This document shows positions 52,857 through 61,791 of a DNA stretch of 64,000 nt, piece by piece. The notes under the pieces were generated by a model. It searched no databases. It worked only from the letters and a program-made list of their open reading frames with translations, and had not been told where the DNA came from. The stretch comes from Bacillus sp. DTU_2020_1000418_1_SI_GHA_SEK_038 (GTDB taxonomy: Bacteria > Bacillota > Bacilli > Bacillales > Cytobacillaceae), in assembly GCF_032341175.1 (NCBI RefSeq), contig NZ_CP135435.1:1550001-1614000 (forward strand), given 5' to 3'. How positions within the stretch are numbered: position 1 is the stretch's first letter; each line of letters starts with the position of its first letter. The translations under genes and the position numbers were made by a program.

Positions 52857-52899
52857 TAAAAAGGAGTGATTGTTTACTTTAAATATTACTCCTTTTTAT
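52857..52899 (+). terminator. orphan terminator-like hairpin
   Basis: AAAAAGGAGTGAT (52858-52870) pairs with ATTACTCCTTTTT (52885-52897). No gene directly precedes it, so it may end an undetected short transcript or insulate the region. Confidence 0.6.
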
Positions 52900-53006
52900 T
52901 TTGTATTTTACTTTTTAATTATTCAGTTTTTTATCGTTCAACATATACAAACCGTTTCTGCATTTAAAATCCTTGATTTATTAAGATATGGAAATAAAAT
53001 TAACTG

Positions 53007-53033
53007 ACCATTTGTTCAAAGTATACAAATGGT
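53007..53033. promoter_or_regulatory. 9-9-9 inverted repeat, operator candidate
   Basis: ACCATTTGT (53007-53015), 9-bp spacer, ACAAATGGT (53025-53033), a perfect dyad with half-site centres 18 bp apart. No U-tract follows. It is a good candidate for a dimeric regulator upstream of the allantoin-type permease. Confidence 0.5.
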
Positions 53034-53156
53034 TGTACAGAACGAATGTTATTGTAAAATCATTTATGCACTGTTAATAGCGGCTGCTTGTTTATTTTGT
53101 TTAATTGACATAAAGACCTTCATAAAAAAGCTATGTATAATGAGTATTGTTAACAA

Positions 53157-53170
53157 CGAAAACGTTTCCG
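53157..53170 (+). promoter_or_regulatory. cre-like site upstream of the NCS1 permease
   Basis: CGAAAACGTTTCCG matches the cre consensus at 11 of 14 positions with the AAACGTTT core, just downstream of a TATAAT (53136-53141). Carbon catabolite repression of the island would fit. Confidence 0.45.
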
Positions 53171-53176
53171 AGGGGA

Positions 53177-53189
53177 TAAAATTGGTTAA
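53177..53189 (+). promoter_or_regulatory. PucR-box-like site
   Basis: TAAAATTGGTTAA matches the reported B. subtilis PucR target WWWCNTTGGTTAA at 12 of 13 positions. A PucR-family regulator is encoded 6 kb downstream. Confidence 0.5.
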
Positions 53190-53380
53190 CTTAATGTTCT
53201 ATTTACGGAACTAAAATTATTTGACTAATTAAAGTGCTATTGTTTAAAAGGGAGAAATACCATTCCGGATGTAATCACTTGAAATTGAAAATAATTTTAC
53301 AGAAATTAGGTTAAACTTTACGAAATGGTCAAAACAGTTATGCTATTAAAGTCGGCATAATAGAAAAAGGGGTATGATAT

Positions 53381-54778
53381 ATGTCTACAACAATTGAAAG
53401 TTACGATAAAAGAGAGACGCAAATTGAACGTGTCGCAGGGATGGATGAATCTTTATATCCGAAAACTGAAAAGGGCAGAACTGTAAGCGCGAAAGACTAT
53501 ATTTTTATGTGGATTGGTGACGGCGTTAATTTAGGTAATATGACGCTTGGGGCCAGTGTGATTGTAGCGGGTGTTGCGACATTAAATATTTTTCAAACAA
53601 TTTTAGCTGCTATCATCGCAATTGGGATCATTTCAACAATTTTCGCATTGAATGATCGACTTGGGTATAGAGAAGGAATTCCATATGTTGTCCAACTTAG
53701 AATGTCCTTTGGGATAAAGGGAACAGTGATATCGTCTCTTCTACGTGGGATACCCGCCATTGTTTGGTACGGTATTCAAAGCTGGATTGGCGGAACTGCA
53801 TTAAATGAAATTGCGAAGATTGTTACGGGTGGAACTTTTGATAATGTTGTTGTTTGCTTTATTGCTCTGCAACTAATTCAAATTGTCCTTTCATTGTTCG
53901 GTTTCCATGCAATTAAATGGGTTGAGACTGTCGCATCGGTTGTATTTATGATAGCACTTGTTTATGTTTTCGGAATTCTTATTTCATCTCATAGCACTGA
54001 GATTGCCCAAAACTGGGTACAGGCAAAAGGCTCATGGGGCTTGCCGTTCTTTGGACTCATTATGGTCTTTTTAGGGAACTATGCAGGTATCTTTGTAAGT
54101 GCTGCAGACTATTCTAGAGAGCTCAAAACTGGTTTGAGTGATGCAAAACGCGGATCATTATACTTTATCCCAATTACTTTATCATATGGTTTTGTTATTG
54201 TAATTGGGGCAATGCTTGCTGCTGCTACTGGCGTAACGAATCCTGCACAAGCATTGCCGATAGTAATCGATAATCCTTATATCTCAGTATTTGTATCTGC
54301 ATTTATTGTAGTTGCGGTTATTGCAACAAATATGGTTGCTAACATTATTCCACCAGCTTATGTCATTACATTGCTGACAAAATTAAAATATAAAGCATCT
54401 GTAACTGTAACAGGGTTGCTTGCTTTAGGTGCATTTCCTTGGTTGCTTATACAGGAGTCTTCAGCTAAAGGTCTTAATATGTTTATTCTAATATATTCCG
54501 CATTTTTAGGACCTGTTATTGCAATATTATTAGTGGACTACTATATACTAAGAAAACAAAAGGTAGATCTTGAAGATTTGTACAAAGAGAATGGTTCTTT
54601 TGCTGGATTTAATCTAGCGGGGCTAATTGCAATGTTTATCGGTGCGGGCGCTGCCTTCCTTTTAGTAGAACTTGCATGGATAATCGGATTAGTAATGGCG
54701 GGTATCTCTTACTATCTTCTCACAAAGTATGCATTTAAAGACTCAAGTTTCAAAAAAGGAACGATTTTTGAAAAATAA
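53381..54778 (+). CDS. NCS1-family permease (cytosine/purine/allantoin type), CodB-like
   Basis: 465-aa membrane protein with about 12 helices of the nucleobase:cation symporter-1 family. The N-terminal cytoplasmic tail leads to FMWIGDGVNLGNMTLGAS; LRGIPAIVWYGIQSWIGG and NYAGIFVSAADYSREL are characteristic family segments. Start ATG after AAAAAGGGGTATGATAT. Only the general substrate class can be given. It differs clearly from the second NCS1 permease 450 bp downstream, so the two likely import different compounds. Confidence 0.88.
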   Translation: MSTTIESYDKRETQIERVAGMDESLYPKTEKGRTVSAKDYIFMWIGDGVNLGNMTLGASVIVAGVATLNIFQTILAAIIAIGIISTIFALNDRLGYREGIPYVVQLRMSFGIKGTVISSLLRGIPAIVWYGIQSWIGGTALNEIAKIVTGGTFDNVVVCFIALQLIQIVLSLFGFHAIKWVETVASVVFMIALVYVFGILISSHSTEIAQNWVQAKGSWGLPFFGLIMVFLGNYAGIFVSAADYSRELKTGLSDAKRGSLYFIPITLSYGFVIVIGAMLAAATGVTNPAQALPIVIDNPYISVFVSAFIVVAVIATNMVANIIPPAYVITLLTKLKYKASVTVTGLLALGAFPWLLIQESSAKGLNMFILIYSAFLGPVIAILLVDYYILRKQKVDLEDLYKENGSFAGFNLAGLIAMFIGAGAAFLLVELAWIIGLVMAGISYYLLTKYAFKDSSFKKGTIFEK

Positions 54779-54792
54779 AAGTAAGTAGAATA

Positions 54793-54834
54793 AATAATAC
54801 CTTGCGGAGAATGTTCTGCAGGGTATTATTTTTA
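54793..54834 (+). terminator. terminator after the first NCS1 permease
   Basis: AATAATACCTTGC (54793-54805) pairs with GCAGGGTATTATT (54818-54830), with TTTT after. Confidence 0.8.
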
Positions 54835-55223
54835 TATCATTTTAATCGTACTGCTTACACATCCCCCCTTATTAACTGTGTAAGAATATTAAATAAATGT
54901 CACTATTTTACGTTTTATAATTGTGCAACTTGCACTCTCTTTTGTGTAAAATGGATATAAAAATAGAGTGAATTATGCATAGTCGATAATATTTGATGGT
55001 CATTTTGTTTAATGAACCTAAAGAAGTTTAGCTAAATACTATTGTATAATAATTATGACCGGTCTAAGTAGAAAAATGAGGATTTAATAAAATTACTTTT
55101 TGATATTTGTTCGATAAACCTCATTGCATTTTTTAAATCATGTACGCGAAATATAAGTGCATGTTTAGAACGAACTTGAATTAATGGTACTTGGCATTTG
55201 GAATTGTACAAGGGGGGATTCTT
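54835..55223 (+). other. 389-bp intergenic region before the second NCS1 permease
   Basis: No gene. It contains an inverted repeat CTTACACA (54854-54861)/TGTGTAAG (54877-54884), a TATAAT at 55045-55050 that could be a -10, and the palindrome TTTAGCTAAA at 55027-55036. Confidence 0.5.
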
Positions 55224-56690
55224 TTGAATCGTTTTAATAGAGAACAAGTAAAGGCAGCCGGATATAGTGAAGACGTCTTGCCGACAAAAGAAGAAGAAAG
55301 AAACTGGAGCTTCGGGAATTTTTCGACTGTCTGGATGGGTTCTGTCCATAACATCCCAAACTATATTGCAATTGGCGGGCTCTTTGCTTTAGGAATGTCA
55401 GTTGGACAGGTTTTTGCAGCCATTATGGTTGCCTCCATTATAATAGCAGCAATGCTAGTTCTTAATGGTCATGCTGGATCAAAGTATGGATTGCCATTTG
55501 CGATGTTACTGCGTCTATCCTATGGAACAAAAGGTTCAATGATTCCTGGTATATTAAGGGGAGTAATTGCGGCGATTATGTGGTTTGGATTTCAGACCTA
55601 CGCGGGCAGTCAAGCCTTATCAATCTTAATTGGAAAGCTTTGGCCAGCATATTTAACGTTAGGTGGAGATTGGAGCCTATTAGGATTAACATTACCTGGA
55701 TTACTTTCATTTTTGATTTTTTGGTTATTTAATGTTGCTTTAATTTTTGGAGGAATGGGGTTCTTAGGAAAATTTACAAATATCCTTTCACCGCTTGTTT
55801 ACATAGTTTTTGGTGGAATGGCAATATGGGCCATTAACTTAGCTGGTGGAATTGGACCAATATTAGCTTATACTGGCTCAGGAGTAACTGGAAATAAAAC
55901 GATTATCTTTATTGCTGCTGTGACAGCAGTCATTGCTGCTTGGGCAGCACCAATTGTAAACGTTTCCGATTTCACAAGGATGGCGAAATCAACGAAGGAC
56001 CAAGCACTTGGACAAACAATCGGTCTTGTTGTGACATATTTATTATTTGCCGTTGCCAGTATCGCAATTATTGTCGGTTCTGAAATCGCTTTTGGAACTC
56101 CGATATGGAATGTCCTAGATGTAGTTGCTCGGTTTGACGGAACATTTGCTATTGCTATTTCCGTTCTTACACTTTGTTTAACAACATTATCTGTTAACGT
56201 TACAGGAAATATTGTTCCAGCTGGTTACCAATTAGCATCCTTATTTCCAAAAAAAATCACTTTCAAATCCGGTGCAATTATTGCAGCAATCATTGGTATA
56301 CTCGTTATGCCATGGAAGCTGATGGAAAATGCAACAAGTATTTTCACTTTCTTAAATATTATTGGCGGTATATTGGCTCCTGTTACTGGAGTCATGTTAG
56401 CCCAGTATTTTGTCATCTCAAAATCAGAAATTGATTTGAACGAGTTATATGCGAAAAAGGGCAAGTACAACTATAAAAATGGTTTTAATGTAAATGCCAT
56501 TATAACGACAATTATCGCAGGCGTCATTTGTTTAATTGGGAATTTTGTGCCAGTTTTGAAACCGCTTTACGATATGTCCTGGTTTGTCGGAATCATTTCG
56601 GCGTTTATTATTTATACATTGCTTGAAAGACCGCATTTAAAAGGGACTTTATTTGAAAAGACTCCAAAATTAAATGAGGAAAATAGTTAA
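55224..56690 (+). CDS. pucI: allantoin permease, NCS1 family (PucI-like)
   Basis: 488 aa from TTG at 55224, chosen because AAGGGGGGATT lies just before it; the longer frame to 55191 includes that ribosome site. The N-terminal tail NRFNREQVKAAGYSEDVLPT and WSFGNFSTVWMGSVHNIPNYI fit the Mhp1/PucI branch that imports allantoin or hydantoins. RGVIAAIMWFGFQTYAGSQAL and NVSDFTRMAKS are conserved. A cre-like TGTAAACGTTTCC lies inside the gene near 55956. It is followed by two allantoinases, which supports an allantoin role. Confidence 0.88.
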   Translation: MNRFNREQVKAAGYSEDVLPTKEEERNWSFGNFSTVWMGSVHNIPNYIAIGGLFALGMSVGQVFAAIMVASIIIAAMLVLNGHAGSKYGLPFAMLLRLSYGTKGSMIPGILRGVIAAIMWFGFQTYAGSQALSILIGKLWPAYLTLGGDWSLLGLTLPGLLSFLIFWLFNVALIFGGMGFLGKFTNILSPLVYIVFGGMAIWAINLAGGIGPILAYTGSGVTGNKTIIFIAAVTAVIAAWAAPIVNVSDFTRMAKSTKDQALGQTIGLVVTYLLFAVASIAIIVGSEIAFGTPIWNVLDVVARFDGTFAIAISVLTLCLTTLSVNVTGNIVPAGYQLASLFPKKITFKSGAIIAAIIGILVMPWKLMENATSIFTFLNIIGGILAPVTGVMLAQYFVISKSEIDLNELYAKKGKYNYKNGFNVNAIITTIIAGVICLIGNFVPVLKPLYDMSWFVGIISAFIIYTLLERPHLKGTLFEKTPKLNEENS

Positions 56691-56772
56691 ATAAAGAAAT
56701 GGCAAAACTAAGGATTGTCGAAAAAATTTTAGAGTATGAAAAACTTTATGATAGCTGAAAGGGGAAATTCAA

Positions 56773-58128
56773 ATGGGATATGATTTAGTTATTAAAGGCG
56801 GAAATGTTGTATTACGTGATGGGGTTTATAAAGTTGATATCGGCATCAAAGATGAGAAAATCTCATGTATTGCTGAGCAAATTACCGCTGATGCAAAAGA
56901 AGTAATTGATGCAACTGGACAATATGTTATGCCTGGAATGATTGATACACATGTTCATATTAGTGAACCTGGACGTACAGAATGGGAAGGTTTTGAAACC
57001 GGCTCGAAATCATTAGCAGCGGGCGGAACAACAAGTTATGTAGAAATGCCTCTTAATGCTTTACCAGCCACAATCAATAAAGAAGCGTTAGATCTAAAAC
57101 TTGAAGCAGCAGTTAATCAAAACTATGTTGACTATGCTTTTTATGGCGGTCTTGTTCCACAAAACTTGGAAAAATTAAAGGAATTAGCTGATGAAGGTGT
57201 ACTTGCTTTTAAATGCTTCTTATCTGACATCACTAGTGATGTTCCAGGTGATTTCACACATGTAGATGATTACACATTATATAAAGGTATGAAAAAGTTA
57301 GCTGAATTAGATCAGCTGCTATGTATACACGCGGAAAATCCATCGGTAACATCTGGACTTTCTAAAGAATTTGCGAGAGAAGGAAAAAACTCTGGAGTAG
57401 AATATGCTGAATCACGCCCTGTTTTTACAGAAGTGGAAGCAGTTCAGCGTGCGATCCTTTTTGCTAAAGAAACTGGTTGTAAATTGCATCTTGTTCATAT
57501 TAGTACTTCTGAGGCAATACAAACAATATTGAAAGCTCGTGCAGAAGGTGTAGATGTAACGGTTGAGTCATGCCCTCATTATTTTGCCTTTACTGCCGAA
57601 CAAGTGGATGAAATTGGCCCTAGAGCAAAATGTCAGCCTCCTATCAGAAAAGCAGAAGATCAAGCAAAATTATGGGACGAGCTTCTTAACGGGAATATCG
57701 ACTGGCTAACTTCTGACCATTCGCCTTGTACTGAGGACTTAAAACAAGGAAATCTATGGGAAGCCTGGGGCGGTATTAGCGGTGCGCAAAATAACGTTGA
57801 TCTTATGTTTGATTTAGCAGTAAAACAACGTGGTTTACCTATTTCTAAGTTTGTTGATTTAATCGCAACAAATCCGGCTGAACGATTTAATATTACCCAT
57901 AAAGGTGAAATTGCTGTTTCAAAAGATGCAGATATTATTTTAGTTGACCCTAATCAATCATATGTTGTAAAAAGAGAAGAACTTTATTATAAAAACAAAC
58001 ACAGTGCGTATGAAGGCAGAAAAATTGATTGCCGTGTAACTAAAACAATCGTTCGCGGAAATGTTGTTTTTGATTTAGAAAAAGGAATTGTTGGAAGCCC
58101 TGTAGGAAAGCTGATTTCAGCTAAATAA
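56773..58128 (+). CDS. allB: allantoinase/hydantoinase, copy 1
   Basis: 451-aa cyclic amidohydrolase opening allantoin (or a related hydantoin) to allantoate. Metal ligands are H60 and H62 (DTHVHISEPGRTEWEG), the carboxylated lysine K147 (AFKCF), H186 (IHAEN), a HIS motif (LVHIS) and Asp in TSDHSPC. EPGRTEWEGFETG favours allantoinase over dihydropyrimidinase. ATG after GAAAGGGGAAATTC. It follows pucI and precedes a paralogue of about half-identical sequence. Confidence 0.87.
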   Translation: MGYDLVIKGGNVVLRDGVYKVDIGIKDEKISCIAEQITADAKEVIDATGQYVMPGMIDTHVHISEPGRTEWEGFETGSKSLAAGGTTSYVEMPLNALPATINKEALDLKLEAAVNQNYVDYAFYGGLVPQNLEKLKELADEGVLAFKCFLSDITSDVPGDFTHVDDYTLYKGMKKLAELDQLLCIHAENPSVTSGLSKEFAREGKNSGVEYAESRPVFTEVEAVQRAILFAKETGCKLHLVHISTSEAIQTILKARAEGVDVTVESCPHYFAFTAEQVDEIGPRAKCQPPIRKAEDQAKLWDELLNGNIDWLTSDHSPCTEDLKQGNLWEAWGGISGAQNNVDLMFDLAVKQRGLPISKFVDLIATNPAERFNITHKGEIAVSKDADIILVDPNQSYVVKREELYYKNKHSAYEGRKIDCRVTKTIVRGNVVFDLEKGIVGSPVGKLISAK

Positions 58129-58223
58129 TTTCTTTATAAAATCCTATATAAAAATACCCTTTGCTATTGCCGGCGATCGACAATGGCAAAGGGTTAAACA
58201 AATTGTTTGGGAGAGGGAAAAAT

Positions 58224-59573
58224 ATGACTAAATATGATTTAATTATCAAAAACGGTACAATTGTAACTGCAGATTCAACTGTCCAAGGTGATATTGCAAT
58301 CAAAGATGGCAAAATCCAAGAAGTATCTGTTGGTAAATCAATTGAAGCAGCTGCAGAGAAAGAAATCAACGCAGAAGGACTACATATTCTACCTGGATTA
58401 ATTGATACGCATGTCCACTTTAATGAACCGGGAAGAACAGAATGGGAAGGTCTTGAAACGGGAAGCAGAAGTTTAGCTGCAGGTGGGGCAACCTCTTTTT
58501 TCGATATGCCATTAAACAGCACACCTCCTACCATCAATAAAGCAAATTTAGATTTAAAAAAAGCTTGTGCTGAAGAAAAATCAATTGTAAATCCTTATTA
58601 CTGGGGCGGACTTGTACCAGAAAATATTAGCGATCTTAAAGAGCTTCACGAAAACGGTGTCATTGGTTTTAAAGCATTTATGTCACCAAGTGGAATTGCT
58701 GATTTCAACCATGTTGATGATGAAACAATTTTTAAAGGCATGAAAGAAATTGCTTCTTTCGGTTCATTACTTGCTGTACATGCTGAAAGCACTGTAATTT
58801 GTGATCAGCTAGCTAAGGAAAAGCAAAGTCAAGGAAAAACCTCTGCTAGAGATTTTGTAGAATCAAGACCGATCATATCCGAAATTGAAGCGGTTAGAAG
58901 AATAATTTCTTATGCGGAAGCTACTGGCTGTAAGCTTCATGTTGTTCATGCGAGCAGCAGAAAGGTAGTAGACGTTATCAAGGAAGCAAAACAAAGAGGC
59001 GTAGATATTACGGTTGAAACTTGCCCACACTACCTGGCATTAACAGTAAAAGACTTGGAAGAAAAAGGCGGATTAGCAAAATGCTGTCCACCATTAAGAG
59101 ACGAAGAAGAAGTAGAAGATCTTTGGGCGGCTGTTGCGAACGGCGAAATTAATGTTATCGCATCTGACCATTCACCAGCACCAGCATCTATGAAAACGAT
59201 AACAGACAATTATTTCGAAGGCTGGGGCGGAATTTCAGGTGCGCAATCAACTTTGAATATCATGTTAACAGAGGGGTATTTCAAACGTAATCTTTCTTTA
59301 GAAAAAATCGTTGAATTAACATCTACAAATCCTGCGAAACTATTTGGACTTACAAATAAAGGCACGATTGAAGCTGGTTACGATGCCGACTTAGCCATTG
59401 TTAACTTAAATGAAAGCTTTGAACTGCAGAAGGAAGATTTATTCTACCGTCACCAGCACTCACCATATGTTGGTATGGCATTTAAAGGAAAAGTTAAAAC
59501 GACTATCGTAAATGGGGAAGTAGTCTTCGATAAGAATGAAATCATTGAAAATAAAAAATTAACTGCTAACTAA
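58224..59573 (+). CDS. allB: allantoinase, copy 2
   Basis: 449 aa from ATG at 58224 (TTGGGAGAGGG before it; the longer frame to 58161 is unsupported). Same fold and ligands as copy 1: H63 and H65 (DTHVHFNEPGRTEWEG), K150 (GFKAF), H186 (VHAES), HASS, and SDHSPAP. Differences cluster near the active site (FMSPSGIADF versus FLSDITSDVPGDF, SPA versus SPC), suggesting different substrates. Strong terminator behind. Confidence 0.88.
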   Translation: MTKYDLIIKNGTIVTADSTVQGDIAIKDGKIQEVSVGKSIEAAAEKEINAEGLHILPGLIDTHVHFNEPGRTEWEGLETGSRSLAAGGATSFFDMPLNSTPPTINKANLDLKKACAEEKSIVNPYYWGGLVPENISDLKELHENGVIGFKAFMSPSGIADFNHVDDETIFKGMKEIASFGSLLAVHAESTVICDQLAKEKQSQGKTSARDFVESRPIISEIEAVRRIISYAEATGCKLHVVHASSRKVVDVIKEAKQRGVDITVETCPHYLALTVKDLEEKGGLAKCCPPLRDEEEVEDLWAAVANGEINVIASDHSPAPASMKTITDNYFEGWGGISGAQSTLNIMLTEGYFKRNLSLEKIVELTSTNPAKLFGLTNKGTIEAGYDADLAIVNLNESFELQKEDLFYRHQHSPYVGMAFKGKVKTTIVNGEVVFDKNEIIENKKLTAN

Positions 59574-59579
59574 AAAAGA

Positions 59580-59618
59580 AAAAACCAAAGCCCAATTTTA
59601 CTGGGTTTTGGTTTTTTT
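59580..59618. terminator. bidirectional terminator between allantoinase 2 and the PucR regulator
   Basis: AAAAACCAAAGCCCA (59580-59594) pairs with TGGGTTTTGGTTTTT (59602-59616) with one G-U pair. Confidence 0.88.
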
Positions 59619-59620
59619 AC

Positions 59621-59631
59621 GTTGTCTAGCT
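59621..59631 (+). repeat. possible remnant of the structured repeat end
   Basis: GTTGTCTAGCT lies between the terminator and the regulator stop codon. It resembles the CTGTCTAGCTCC end of the 5673-5930 repeat, again flush with the 3-prime end of a minus-strand gene. Short match. Confidence 0.25.
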
Positions 59632-59632
59632 A

Positions 59633-61276
59633 TTACTCAATTTCCTTAAGAATGGTTCCGATCATTAATGCGACACGTATGCGCAGTGAATCGACAGGAT
59701 CACGTAAAGAACAATTAAGCAGTTCTTCTGTTTTTTCTATACGGTATTTAACCGTATTTCTATGAATGTACAATCTCCGTGATGTCTCCGAGATTTCACA
59801 TTGGGAATCAAGAAAAACTTGAATCGTTTTGATTAACTCTTGATCTTCTTTTGTTTTAGGGTATGCAAGTGATTTTAATGTATTTTCGTACAGAGCTTTT
59901 AAATCTTTTTTCGGAATGGCATTTAATAATTCTTCAAGTTCTTTCGTTTTATAAAAATTAATGAAACCGAGCTTATTCATATCATACCCGCTCATAATTG
60001 CTTCTACAGCTTCGTTATACGCGGTTGTAATATCTTTAATTGAATTAACAGCATTGCTGATGCCGAATGATATAGAATAATCACCTTGTAAGCCTTCTTG
60101 ACAATTTTTTATAAATTCAGTTACAACATACAAATCTTCATCACTAAAATTTTCGAATTGCAATATCATTACAAAGTATTTTTCCTTCGTAAATAATATT
60201 CCTTCCATATTGCTGTGAATAATTTCATCCTCAAGCTGGTCATATATAGTATTGTGTAATTCCCCGACCTTTTTTTCATATAATTGCAAAGCTTCATAAT
60301 TTTGTCCTTCTTGATCAACGGTACAAATAATGCAAATATTATTCAAATCCTCATTTAAGCCATAATAATTGGCACGGCTTAAAATCTCTTCATCCGAGTG
60401 AATTCTCTTTTCAATTAAATCATCGAAGAAATTATTTTTTAATAATCTCGAATTTTCTTCGATCGCTTGTTCTTTAATTATTGTAAAAGAAATGACGTTG
60501 CCGGCTTGTTCGATTGCCATTTGTGAAGATGGATATGGCAAAGTTAAAGAATCAATAATGACGAGCATGCTAGGATGCTGCCTTTTAGTTTGGACAGGAA
60601 AGGTAGAAATAGATTGCTGTTCTTTAGATGGAATAACAAATGTACTTCCTTCCCGGGCAGCAGCTAAATCTTCTTTTACTTTTTCGATGATTTCCTGTTC
60701 GACTAATTTCATTGAATCCATTCGAAAGTCATGACTATGTGCGATTTTTTCTCCTCTATGATTCAATAAGAGGGTAGGACGTGATAAGAAATGTCCTAAT
60801 TGTTCGATCAGCGCAGTTAAGCTATAGCCTTTGATCATCATATCAGAAAACTCTTTCTGAACATGAAGGGCATAATAAAGCTGTTCAGCTTCATGATCAT
60901 TTAAGTAATTCAAGATATAGCGGGAAACTTCCCCTAATGTATGTTTTGTAGGAAGATCAATAATTGGAAATGCTAAATCATCTGCGAGCAATTTCACTTC
61001 TGTAGGCAATTCTTGTAAGAAGCGATTGATTTTGATAACCATCCCAGAGCAATTTAATTCATGCATTTGTTTAATCAGTTCACACATTAACTGAATATTG
61101 TTATTAAAAGCATATCCAGTTGTAAGGAGTAAATGATTTCTATCTAAAAATTGGATTACATCAGGCGTATCAGAAATATTAACAAATTGGACATTTCGAG
61201 TGAGTCCTCTGTGGCCTGCAAGGACAACACTTTCCTTCATTCCTTCTAAAATAAATAAATCATTCATTATTTTCAT
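59633..61276 (-). CDS. pucR: PucR-family transcriptional regulator
   Basis: 547 aa. The N-terminal PucR ligand domain (about 1-125, ILEGMKESVVLAGHRGLTRNV, LLLTTGYAF) is followed by a middle region with a CdaR GGDEF-like fold (about 280-410). The C-terminal HTH_30 helix-turn-helix reads CEISETSRRLYIHRNTVKYRI. B. subtilis PucR induces purine-catabolic genes in response to allantoin and related ureides. It is convergent with the allantoinases. The ATG follows AAAGAGGGTAATAATAC. Confidence 0.88.
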   Translation of the reverse strand: MKIMNDLFILEGMKESVVLAGHRGLTRNVQFVNISDTPDVIQFLDRNHLLLTTGYAFNNNIQLMCELIKQMHELNCSGMVIKINRFLQELPTEVKLLADDLAFPIIDLPTKHTLGEVSRYILNYLNDHEAEQLYYALHVQKEFSDMMIKGYSLTALIEQLGHFLSRPTLLLNHRGEKIAHSHDFRMDSMKLVEQEIIEKVKEDLAAAREGSTFVIPSKEQQSISTFPVQTKRQHPSMLVIIDSLTLPYPSSQMAIEQAGNVISFTIIKEQAIEENSRLLKNNFFDDLIEKRIHSDEEILSRANYYGLNEDLNNICIICTVDQEGQNYEALQLYEKKVGELHNTIYDQLEDEIIHSNMEGILFTKEKYFVMILQFENFSDEDLYVVTEFIKNCQEGLQGDYSISFGISNAVNSIKDITTAYNEAVEAIMSGYDMNKLGFINFYKTKELEELLNAIPKKDLKALYENTLKSLAYPKTKEDQELIKTIQVFLDSQCEISETSRRLYIHRNTVKYRIEKTEELLNCSLRDPVDSLRIRVALMIGTILKEIE

Positions 61277-61540
61277 GTATTATTACCCTCTTTTTAGGCT
61301 TTGTAAATGTCATTTTACGTTAAATGTTAACAAAATGCAAAACATTTATTGGCTATATTGAACAAAAAAAGTGACAGAAGTTGCTTAAATTTATGTGATT
61401 GTAGGGTTTATGGAATAATGTGGAAGATGTTATTTACCATGGTAAATCATATATTATAGTTTTAAGGTGAAGTCGTTGAATTATTCAATATTTAGGACAC
61501 TCTTGAGGTAAAACTGGAAACGAGTTACTCTATAATAGGT
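61277..61540. other. 264-bp intergenic region upstream of pucR
   Basis: A/T-rich leader and promoter region of the regulator. It includes a near-palindrome TTTACCATGGTAAA (61433-61446). No gene or recognised operator beyond that. Confidence 0.5.
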
Positions 61541-61572
61541 TAAAAAAAGACGGCAGCTGGCCGTCTTTTTTA
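61541..61572 (-). terminator. terminator downstream of the aldo/keto reductase and repeat B
   Basis: AAAAAAAGACGGC (61542-61554) pairs with GGCCGTCTTTTTT around AGCT. On the minus strand it ends transcription coming through repeat copy B from the reductase gene. Confidence 0.85.
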
Positions 61573-61590
61573 GATAAGAAAGAATAAATT

Positions 61591-61788
61591 TTCTCGAGTT
61601 TGCGAACTGTCTAGCTCCAGCGCCTACCCCCTCGAGGTCACAAGCCAATCCTCCCAGAAAGGTAAAGAACACCTTTCCGGGAGGCTCGTCTTGTGCTTGT
61701 CGGGGGTGAGCACAAAGGAAAGCTTCTGCGAATATACATCGCAGGAACAATTGTCCTTCGATTGTTCCGAAGGCGCCTCCGCTTTTCT
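61591..61788. repeat. structured intergenic repeat, copy B (short form)
   Basis: 198-bp counterpart of 5673-5930, lacking the 59-nt insert. Central hairpin arms around AAAGGTAAAGAACACCTTT, GGAACAATTGTCCTTCGATT-type stem near the end, and GGCGCCTCCGCTTTTCT at the terminus, 3 bp before the complement of the reductase stop. It has the same orientation relative to its adjacent gene as copy A has to trpS. Confidence 0.82.
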
Positions 61789-61791
61789 AAG

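Larger units (their letters stand above)
52643..53380 (+). other. 738-bp regulatory region before the first NCS1 permease
   Basis: No supported gene. It holds two hairpins with U-tracts: ACCACT/AGTGGT around 52702-52728, and the stronger 52857-52899. Beyond them lie a 9-9-9 inverted repeat (53007-53033), a cre-like site (53157-53170) and a PucR-like box (53177-53189). The length and density of sites point to complex control of the permease. Confidence 0.6.

Noticed and set aside
53029..53214. 61-codon frame upstream of the NCS1 permease
   Set aside because: No ribosome site; it runs across the inverted repeat, the -10-like, the cre-like and the PucR-like sites.
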